Positions 56,651 through 64,000 of a DNA stretch of 64,000 nt are shown here, in pieces. A program made the position numbers and the translations under genes. The stretch comes from Mermis nigrescens (lineage: Eukaryota; Nematoda; Enoplea; Mermithida; Mermithidae): NCBI GenBank assembly GCA_036768485.1, contig JAVLUZ010000154.1, positions 7,800,342 through 7,864,341 on the forward strand, written 5' to 3'. The notes under the pieces are model-generated. The model saw only the letters and a program-made list of their open reading frames with translations. It made no database searches and was not told the DNA's origin. The first letter of the stretch is position 1. Every line of letters begins with the position of its first letter.

Positions 56651-56860
56651 TCACATGATCGCACAAAGGATTTCCTCTGCTATATTTCTTCTTCGCCTCG
56701 GTTTAATCGGCTTCGATTTGTTCAGCCTTTTGATTCTCTCACTGATAGCGTTTTCTAATTTATCTTTTTTGTATTTGTCTCTTAGGGCAATGAATGACTG
56801 TCTTTGGCTATTGTGTTTCTCAATGTAAGGTTTTTGGCAGCAAAGTTCATTGAGCGCCAT
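56651..56860 (-). CDS. HMG-box gene, last exon (box B helix 3 and basic tail)
   Basis: Starts directly after the acceptor CTTCCGAACAG (56861-56871). Read from the upstream exon (phase 2), the first codons give KWRSMN, which puts the conserved Trp of the HMG box and a Met three residues on at the standard spacing. The frame must then shift by one base within AAAAACCTTAC (56826-56835), after which PYIEKHNSQRQSFIALRDKY gives the rest of helix 3. One missing base in the CC run would explain it. The tail (RIKRLNKSKPIKPRRRRN) is strongly basic, as in many HMG proteins, and the frame ends at TGA. The shift is either a real lesion, making the gene a pseudogene, or a consensus error. Confidence 0.7.
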   Translation of the reverse strand: MALNELCCQKPYIEKHNSQRQSFIALRDKYKKDKLENAISERIKRLNKSKPIKPRRRRNIAEEILCAIM

Positions 56861-57221
56861 CTGTTCGGAAGTGAAGGTATTTTTTAAATATAAAGTGATG
56901 GTTAAATAATAAAACGATACTGGACAACAAAGTTCAACTTTTTATTCCTCTGAGATTTTAGAATGAATCGAAGTCATTTGCGCTGATTCCGAACCTAACT
57001 TTCAAAATTTCCTTCCACGCCAAGTCATTACGATATTTGCTTATTAAAATTCACGTTATGTTTTTTAACAAAGCTATGCAATCTAAGAGCCAAACGATAA
57101 TTTCTAGACTCATAACTTTCAGAATATTTTGACGCGACCTTTCTCTTAATTTTAGTATTATTAGCGTTGAGTACTGTATTTTATCCTGCATACTATTACA
57201 CATAATTTGTATTTCTATCAC

Positions 57222-57477
57222 AGTGTAACCACACATGGGCGTGGGTGGTTTGGGGGGTATGCACCTACCAGAAGTTGAAATACCCCCCAGAAATCAAATT
57301 TTGAAATTTTTTTGCTTTTTTAGCGATTTTTTGATGCCATTGGATAGTGCTCGATGAGAAACGTCGAAAAATGGTGTTTTTTCGCCATACAACCACTTTT
57401 AAGACCATTTCTTGACCTTTGAAAATTTTTTCACCCCCCCCCCAGAATTTCGGTGCTGCCTACCTATGAGTGTAACC
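57222..57477 (-). mobile_element. MITE, family A, with 9-bp TSD
   Basis: Body 57231-57468: left CATGGGCGTGGGTGGTTTGG, right GGTGCTGCCTACCTATG. The exact direct repeat AGTGTAACC stands at 57222-57230 and 57469-57477. This is the best-defined insertion of family A. Confidence 0.82.
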
Positions 57478-58440
57478 TTTGAAGATTTCATCTAGTTTCA
57501 TACTTCTGTATCTTAAAAATAACTGACTACTTGTACATAAGAAATTTTGATTTTTTGAATTTTTGAAAAATGTAATCAAGAGAAGGAAAAACACCATTAC
57601 AAGCATTATTCTGTGCTAACAAAATAGACTCTAAGTGTTTGATTCAGTTGAGAATTTGACAGTCGGCCAGTTTTGGACGCTTTTATGCTGTTTAAGTTGC
57701 ATAAACATTTTTGGATAATTACTCGTTTTGTAAATTCTTAATTTTTTTCAAAAAACAAACGTGCTAGCGCAAAACAAAAAAAAATGGATTCGAAATCAGC
57801 GTAAAAAGTTGTTCAAGATACTGTTTAAAATTATTTATTTGAAAAAATAATAATAAAAATGAACACAAATATTAAGCTGATAAGGTTAAAACTGTTGTTA
57901 CACATGCTAATCAAACGTATTAGTTTACATATGACAGTCCAATAAGTCAAGAATCAGACGTGCTAGGAGAAATCTAAGAACATATTCAGAATCATTGTAA
58001 AAAATTGGTCCAGGGTCGCATTACTTTGTTTTGGAAAGAAAATCCTTGTAAATCAGAGAACCAATTCTTCGTCTGATTACGGAGAAAATATAACTCGTGC
58101 TGTCTATAGGAATAAAGAGCATGAAGTACTATTTATGCATATATAGATACGACGGACAATACCAAGGGACAGCATTAAATTTTGGGGGTCTGATAGGACA
58201 AAATCGTAAAAAAGTGCAAAAAAATTTAATCAAAGAGGTCTAACCGATTCGTCTTTCGTATTCTGGAGAATTCAGAAGTCCCTAGACCTCACGCCTGTGC
58301 GGGGCAAATGCACCCATGGGCAGCAGACAAATTCTGTGAGGTTAGATAGGGCGAAATTGCCAAAAATAGTACCAAAAATTTAATTCTAGGGCTTCATAAA
58401 TTTTTCAGGGGTTTTTCAGATTCTGGGTGGTGTAAACCAT

Positions 58441-58700
58441 CGATGCACAGCATGGCCGATTTAAGGGAGGGGTCAATCGGTCTGGAAGAAGATCAAAAAT
58501 TAAGCTGTTTTGGACCAAATCAAAAACTGGTATATGAACTAAAATGGCGATAAAGCTAAGTTATTATACAGTTTATGGTCAAGTTGAAGCACTTTTGAAG
58601 GAAATTTTAAATTTTCATCCGTTTTAAGTCTTCATTTTGCCTCATTTCCCCCACAAAATTTTCCGGACTTCCATTTTGGAAGGGTATCTAGATTTCCTCG
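58441..58700 (+). repeat. Dispersed repeat family D
   Basis: Begins GATGCACAGCATGGCCGATT, then GGGAGGGGTCAATCGGTCTG and AACTAAAATGGCGATAAAGC; ends with a segment like TTCATTTTGCCTCATTTCCC. Homologous to 47455-47700 and 60350-60560. Confidence 0.6.
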
Positions 58701-59119
58701 TGTGTCCATGATATCCCATATTTTTATATGTACTATGATATTTTCCTTCGCGACATTTTACCATTGCGTGTATCTGAATAAAGTAAGAACCCCCAACGTG
58801 CATGTCTGATGTAAAGTCCAAAATCCCCCCACGCCCATGTATGGTTTGCAGTCATTCAAAAGCTAAGCTCGTTAAACAATATTCTGTTGGAATAGAATGG
58901 TGAAGTTTAGACCTCCCAAAATTGTAAAATGGTAAAATGTTCTAAGGAAAACAAGGCAAAATTAATAATAAAAAATGAACACAAATCAAATGTGTTTGCA
59001 AAAGACGCTTGAAATCGGCCGAAAATTAGCAACTCAAGTATTTTTCACCGTTTTAACATTTGTATTGAGTCCGAAGGATATTTTAGCACAACAGCTTTTC
59101 GGCCAGACATATAACGGGA

Positions 59120-59300
59120 AAGATAGAGGATCCCCAGTCCCCACCTTAAGTTGATCGACCTCCCATTCCCCCAAAAGTCAGAAAAACCCAATTTTTGTCG
59201 AAAATTTGCGTTTGGTCATTTTGAGTTGCATTTTTGCAATTTTAGCCAAAAATAGGAGGTCACTTATACTCCTCCCCTGAAAGTGGCCAAGGGACCCCAT
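59120..59300 (+). repeat. Dispersed repeat family C
   Basis: Order: GGATCCCCAGTCCCC, CATTCCCCCAAAAGTCAGAA, TTTTAGCCAAAAATAGGAGG, TCACTTATACTCCTCCCC. Homologous to 24189-24370. Confidence 0.55.
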
Positions 59301-59879
59301 TCCTTCATAGAACTGGCTGACCTTTCCAGGCCGACCGTGCGTTGTACTTGTGGTTTAGTCGGTAGTACATCTTGGCCCTTCAAAAATTTTGCGAAATTAA
59401 GCTCAAAAAATGGATAAAAATAAATTTTTTTGTAAAATTGCCTGGGCTATGTACATAATTGGCTAGATACTGCGAACTAAGCTAGTTTCCACGATATAAA
59501 TTGCAACAAATTTTTGAGCCGTTTTGGCTTTACTGAAGTCCTCGACCCCACAGACCGATCATGCTGAACACCTCTTGTACTGACCAGAAATGCACCTGGA
59601 AGACGGGCTGGGTTCTTCCAGAGCTTAATGAACAAAAAAATTTTTCAGTGGCAAAAACACATTAGAAAACCAAAAAAGTATCGCCTAGACGTTATCCGCT
59701 GATCAAAACGCTTTATCGGTCCCTACATACCTCGCAATCACTACTCATAGACATAAGCACGAAACTCGACTAAGGATTTTTCTCCTTTTCAGAGCAAATA
59801 TAAAAACAATGTCACAATCCCTAAATAAGAATATAACAATGGGGGCTATTCTGACTCCTAAAAAACAAAAAATAATTTT

Positions 59880-60134
59880 ACTTATCAGATAAAGCTTTAA
59901 CAATCTCTTGTTGAGTCATTTTCGGATGGGCTGCTCTAAATTCGTCTTGTTCGGCTTTCAAATACATGAAGTACGCATTCATTGGAGGAGTAGGCGTTGA
60001 AATATTACGGCGTTTTCGCCTAAATTGATTTATTGCGTCGGGGTCGCCTGTCAGAAAAGCCGCTTTTCTTTGAGCGGAATAGATATTTCGATCGTCCTCG
60101 GCCATTATTTCGTACGGGCCTCTTGCTTCCATCG
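59880..60134 (-). CDS. HMG-box gene, internal exon (end of box A, linker, start of box B)
   Basis: Bounded by an acceptor CTACCTTTTAG (60135-60145) and a donor GATAA|GTAAAATT (59879). The first residues MEARGPYEIMAEDDRNIYSA fit the last third of an HMG box ('R/K-G-PY..mA..D..rY'), at the exact spacing expected if a Trp-x-x-Leu lies in a preceding exon. After a linker containing QFRRKRRN, box B begins: PPMNAYFMYLKAEQDEFRAA, HPKMTQQEIVKALSDK, and continues into the exon at 56860. Two boxes in tandem followed by a basic tail recall HMGB/DSP1-like chromatin proteins, or mitochondrial TFAM. These bend DNA through the minor groove. The exon with the first part of box A was not found in the window, although about 3.9 kb upstream is available. 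Confidence 0.78.
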
Positions 60135-60145
60135 CTAAAAGGTAG

Positions 60146-60848
60146 ATTAAAAGTTCAGAATTTTTTGTAATTTGGCAATATATTTTTTCTGGAAGCGGCT
60201 AATCATTAACTTTAGACTTTCACTCTTGCATTCTTCAACCAGAAGCCAAATACATTAGGGTGAACGATGGAAATAAGTTGACCTGCGCAGAATGTCATTT
60301 TCCGCTAACAATTTAGGATGTTAGCAACTATATGCATGGTGATGGGCATTGCACAGCATGGCCGATCTGGGGAGAGGTTAAAACTTAGTTTTTTAAGCCA
60401 AAATGACCTCAAATACTGGTATAGATGTTAAAATAGCGTTAAGACTACGTTATTCCACAGTTTTGGTCAATTCCGAACACTTTTGAAACATTTTCAATTG
60501 CATCCCCTCTTGGCCTTGATTTTGCCATATTTTCCTTAGAAAAATTCCTCATGTGCATGTCCTTGTGGTGGGATTATGAAATGAGAACAGGCAATGATTT
60601 TTGCAGCTCCCAACGCCCAGGAGGGATCCACTGTGCCTAGTTTATCAATGATAGTCCGGCACGCAACAGCTGAAATTGCGGACTAATCATCTTTGTACAT
60701 AATTATACTTATTATAGTTTTAATTATAATTAGTCATAGTTATACATAGTTAAACTTTTAAAATGTAGTTATAATTATGATAATTCATCCTGAAAATGTC
60801 GTAGCCGAAAACTCACTAATATCACAACTTATTTGTTTCCAGATTATC
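60146..60848. other. Upstream side of the HMG-box exon; contains a family D repeat
   Basis: A family D copy at about 60350-60560 (TTGCACAGCATGGCCGATCT, CCTCTTGGCCTTGATTTTGC). At 60705-60790 a run of TATAATTA/TAGTTATA phrases, low complexity. The preceding exon of the HMG gene was not identified. Confidence 0.4.
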
Positions 60849-60877
60849 ATAGGTAGCGCGTTAGCGCGTACCTATAA
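60849..60877. other. Terminal hairpin of the TGTAAA family
   Basis: CATAGGTAGCGCGTTAGCGC followed by GTACCTATAATATACTTGG: an imperfect version of the 40206 hairpin, placed at the outer edge of the 61-63 kb copy. CGCG-TTAG-CGCG can pair internally. Confidence 0.7.
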
Positions 60878-63256
60878 TATACTTGGGTACCCCTAGCACC
60901 TGTGCACCCCCTACAGCTATAACGGGACACTTCTAGAAGGTGCGGTTTTTTTAAAGAAAGATAATAAAAAAATTCGCTGCCCGTGTTTTTTTGTTTTTCT
61001 TGAAACTCAAAACTGACTGTGTAAAGAAGGTGTAAAGTTTTTGTGTAACGTTATAACATAGGACAAATTTTGGGACATTTATAATGCGGCATGTGGACAA
61101 CTGAGTATTGATGACTCGAAGAATTGAACAGCATAGGATAATAGAGGGATGAATTCTACAGATGGCACTTTTTTTGTTTTTGAAATTCGCATTAGTTATC
61201 GAATGGCAGTGTAAAGAGTGCGAAAATCTGGGGGTGAAAAAGCACTTTTTGGTCGAGTTTTCAACCTGCTTATGTCTGATACTAACTCCGGTTATGAGTT
61301 TTTTCAAATGTTTTCTGACAGAAATGTAGAGCGGATCAAGGGCTACATTCTGCATATAAGCAAAGTCTTCTACGCTCTATGGTGAGTTAGATCCTGGGGT
61401 TTAAAGTTTACACTCTAGTGGATGGTGTAAAAAACTGATTTTAAGTAAGATTTCTCTGCCAAATTTTTTCGCTTATGAGTCAGGGTGAATTGAATACAGC
61501 AGTAATAAAGTGCCTCTCAGGGGCTACACATCGCAGCAAACTGCATTTAAAAAACGCAATATTGAGTTATTTATGGGGGTGTAAAGTTCGAAATCAGAGG
61601 TAAAAAATGGGCGAAAAAACACGTTTTTTCCGAATTTTGATTAATAAATCATACCAAATAATTTTTGCAAGAGAATTTTGGCACACAGGAATGTACTACG
61701 ATTTAAAAGCTACAAATTGTACCAAACCGAATTTCTTTAAACTCAATGGGGAGTTCGGTACGGAATTTTAAAGTTTACAGTGTTCTAAATGATGGAAAAT
61801 ACGTTTTTGTTGCGTTTTTTGTTCGCCACTTTCTCCGTCCAGAAGTCGGGATAAGTCCAATAGAATAAAAATAAAGTGCTTTATATCGGGTGCATGTCAA
61901 AGCAAATTGTCTATACATCAATATTTAGCGAGTGTAAAGTCAAAAATTTGGTGTTTAAAATGCGTTTCTGTCTTGTTTTTTCTGCCTGCTTCTCCGGTTA
62001 TGAGTCAGGGACACGATTATCAAGTCTAGAAATGGACCAGGAACCAAATTTGATATGCCAGTCTGGCGCATATGTTTACACTCTACAGTGTTGTAATGTG
62101 GTTTACACCTATTGTTAGTTTGCCCATAGAACATTATGGAGACTTAATTTTTTCATAAATATTAATCGTAATATCGGAACAATATCAAAATTACGAATCT
62201 GACCAAAATCTTCTTTACACTAGGTGTTTACATGAAGTTTACACTACATATGTATTTATCTTCGTTTTTGAGCATTCCAGAAACCTAATTTTTTCCTGGA
62301 GTCTAGAAATTTTCAAAGAATCAAATGTGAGACGTCACGTAGGCGTGTTTGTTTACATCCAACAGTGATGTAAAGTAGTTTACACTCATTGTTTATTTGT
62401 CCTCAGACCATTGTAGACATGCAATTTTTTCATAAATGATGATAATAATATCCGAGTAATATCAGATTTACAAATCGGAATAAAATCCTCTTTACACTAG
62501 GCGGTTGTGTAAAGTTTACACTGCTAATTAATCTTCGTTCTAGAGCTTTGCAAAAACCTGAATTTTTTGCCGAAATCTGAAAATTTACATGGAATCAAAT
62601 AAGGGACGTCAGCTAAGCGCGTTTGTTTACACTCAACAGTGATGTAAAGTGGTTTACATCTGTGTCTATTTGTCATTAAACCGTTATGGAGACGTAATTT
62701 TTTCATGAATGTTGATCGTAATATCCGAGTAATATCGAATTTACAAATCCGACTAAAATCTTCTTTACACTCGTTGCTAGTGTAAAGTTTACACTATATA
62801 ATAAGCTTCATTCTAGAGCCTCACGGTAACTTATTTTTTCTCTAAAGTCGTAAAATATATATGGAAACAGATGTGATACGTCTGCTAGGGGCGCATGAAG
62901 AGTAGTGTAAAGTGATTAACACCTAATGTTAATTTGTTCTTAGAACATTATAGAGGTTTCATTTCTTAATAAATGCTGATCGTTATATCAGAGCAATATC
63001 GAAATTATTAATCCCACTAAAATTCTTTACACTCTTGTGTAAAGTTTAAAATGTAAATAAACTTGAGCTCTAGAAAGTTTTGGAAGCATGTTTCTTTACA
63101 GGATGTGCTACGTAACATAAGAATTACTAATCAGAATGTTTGTTTCTTCTACAACTAGTAGCTTTGTAAAGTTTAAAACATTCAATTATTAGAAGAACCG
63201 CACAGTAAATGAAATCTAGTATTGTATTTCCAAATCTTGCTAATTAAAAGTGGGGT
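60878..63256 (+). repeat. TGTAAA-type repeat, best preserved copy 6
   Basis: Order: hairpin, CACCCCCTACAGCTATAACG, AAGGTGCGGTTTTTTT, then blocks with GTGTAAAGTTTACACT-like dyads (61220, 61405, 61575, 61770, 61930). The 274-bp tandem units (62060-63070) follow, then a spacer ending CTAATTAAAAGTGGGGTA and the CTAGCAAAG foldback. Non-coding; frames such as 60951-61355 and 61876-62118 are not conserved between copies. Confidence 0.8.
62060..63070 (+). repeat. 274-bp tandem units, about four copies
   Basis: Equivalent points fall at 62142, 62416, 62690 and about 62954 (GGAGAC-TAATTTTTTCATAAAT) and at 62076, 62350, 62625 (TTTACACTC/ATCCAACAGTG). Each unit has two dyads, one GATGTAAAGTGGTTTACA and one GTGTAAAGTTTACACT, about 150 bp apart, plus AAATCCGACTAAAATCTTCT. 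Confidence 0.85.
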
Positions 63257-64000
63257 ACTAGCAAAGAAAAATGCTCCGATGGAACAAAAAGGGGAATATA
63301 CTTGGGATTGTGAATTATCGAGGATGTAACAGGAGGGGACTAGGAAAAATCTCCCTATGTTATATGCCAAGAATCGCAAAATATGTAAAAAATCAGACTG
63401 TCTCTAAACAATGCCAAAAATCGAAGTATATTCTGCGGCCTTTGAAAAATGTAAAAGTTTAGTAAACAATTGCTGTAGACATGTGTAAAAGAGTATCTAC
63501 ATAAGGTCTGTTGCACGTCAGCTTCCGTGTTTCCTACTGCTTTGAACCAACAATATCATCGATTGTCTTGAATGCATCGATATGTACTATTTCATTCAAT
63601 TCGCTTAGCTACTGCATTGCTAATTCGCTGCTTTTTTCAATCAATTTTTTGGTAATTTGAATATTGCTTGCACTTTGACACTTAGAATGGCTGTATCTGC
63701 TAAGTGACATGCTTAGTAATAATGAAATACGAACAACTTAATTATGATTTGTTAACAGCATTTCACTTTCAGTCACATTATTAAGCAACTCAAAGTTGAA
63801 TGAAGTCTGCAAAAAGTTGCATTACGTAATATGCTTTTAAGATATTATGTCAATCAGAAAAAATTATTTTAAAATAATACGTTTTTTCAGAGACCGCAGA
63901 ATATACTTCGATTTTTTGCATTGTTTAGAGAAAGTCTGATTTTTTACATATTTTGCGATTCTTGGCATATAACATAGGGAGATTTTTCCTAGTCCCCTCC
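63257..64000. mobile_element. CTAGCAAAG foldback element, cut by window end
   Basis: Left arm CTAGCAAAGAAAAATGCTCC (63259) to ATTCTGCGGCCTT (63442). Right arm begins GACCGCAGAATATACTTCGA (63892) and is still running at 64000. Arms are nearly identical, including TATGCCAAGAATCGCAAAAT, which is specific to this copy. The core 63470-63880 is partly different from other copies. Confidence 0.85.

Larger units (their letters stand above)
56861..59879 (-). other. Intron of the HMG-box gene, full of repeats
   Basis: About 3.0 kb with GTAAAATT at the donor side (59879 downward) and CTTCCGAACAG at the acceptor. It contains a family A MITE with a 9-bp duplication (57231-57468), family D (58441-58700) and family C (about 59120-59300) copies, and otherwise AT-rich DNA. 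A C-run CACCCCCCCCCC is at 57433. Confidence 0.65.

Noticed and set aside
62060..63070. CRISPR-like array
   Set aside because: The units are long tandem repeats without unique spacers, in an animal nuclear context.

Overview
The window is repeat-dominated, AT-rich, intron-containing nuclear DNA from an animal, most likely an invertebrate. The grounds are a split gene with GT/AG junctions and two HMG boxes, a metazoan-type C2H2 zinc-finger relic, a protein-primed family B DNA polymerase relic of Polinton/adintovirus type, a Ty3/gypsy pol, hAT, Merlin and mariner traces, and very long runs of non-coding repeats. I cannot name the species. There are two 100-N assembly gaps (34229-34328 and 48751-48850). 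Few stretches are real genes; most open frames are chance frames in repeats.

Layout. 1-5.4 kb: intergenic DNA with a palindromic mariner-ended element (575-1396) and small MITEs. 5.4-11 kb: a diverged TGTAAA-rich repeat, then a 3.7-kb foldback element (7219-10917) whose arms carry about 198-bp tandem repeats and whose centre holds a broken C2H2 zinc-finger gene. 11.5-13.8 kb: a hAT element with 16-bp perfect terminal inverted repeats and an exact 8-bp target duplication, carrying two further MITEs. 14.6-26 kb: satellites, another TGTAAA repeat with its CTAGCAAAG foldback, several hAT-type MITEs and two weakly supported exons. 26.3-34.2 kb is the protein-coding island: a retropepsin scrap, an unresolved coding-like patch, a decayed Polinton-type DNA polymerase, an intact 403-residue frame with an RNase D-like pattern, and a gypsy RNase H and integrase. 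All but the first two lie on the minus strand.

34.5-40.3 kb: a foldback invaded by a Merlin element, then TGTAAA repeats ending in a perfect 11-bp hairpin. 40.7-43.4 kb: a mariner-like transposase scrap and mostly unique DNA. 43.45-48.75 kb: a giant palindrome with arms of about 2.6 kb, centred near 46.09 kb and running into a gap. 50-51.6 kb: AGCAATTGCT-based repeats that become a 15-bp minisatellite. 52.3-55.8 kb: a MITE, another foldback and a TGTAAA unit. 56.65-60.13 kb (minus): two exons of a tandem HMG-box gene separated by an intron of about 3 kb full of repeats. 60.85-64 kb: the best-preserved TGTAAA element, with terminal hairpin, four 274-bp tandem units and a CTAGCAAAG foldback running off the window.

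The most unusual items are the TGTAAA/CTAGCAAAG composite family (present at least six times in the same order), the two very large palindromes, the foldback that trapped a zinc-finger gene, and the RNase D-like reading frame lying directly downstream of a gypsy integrase.
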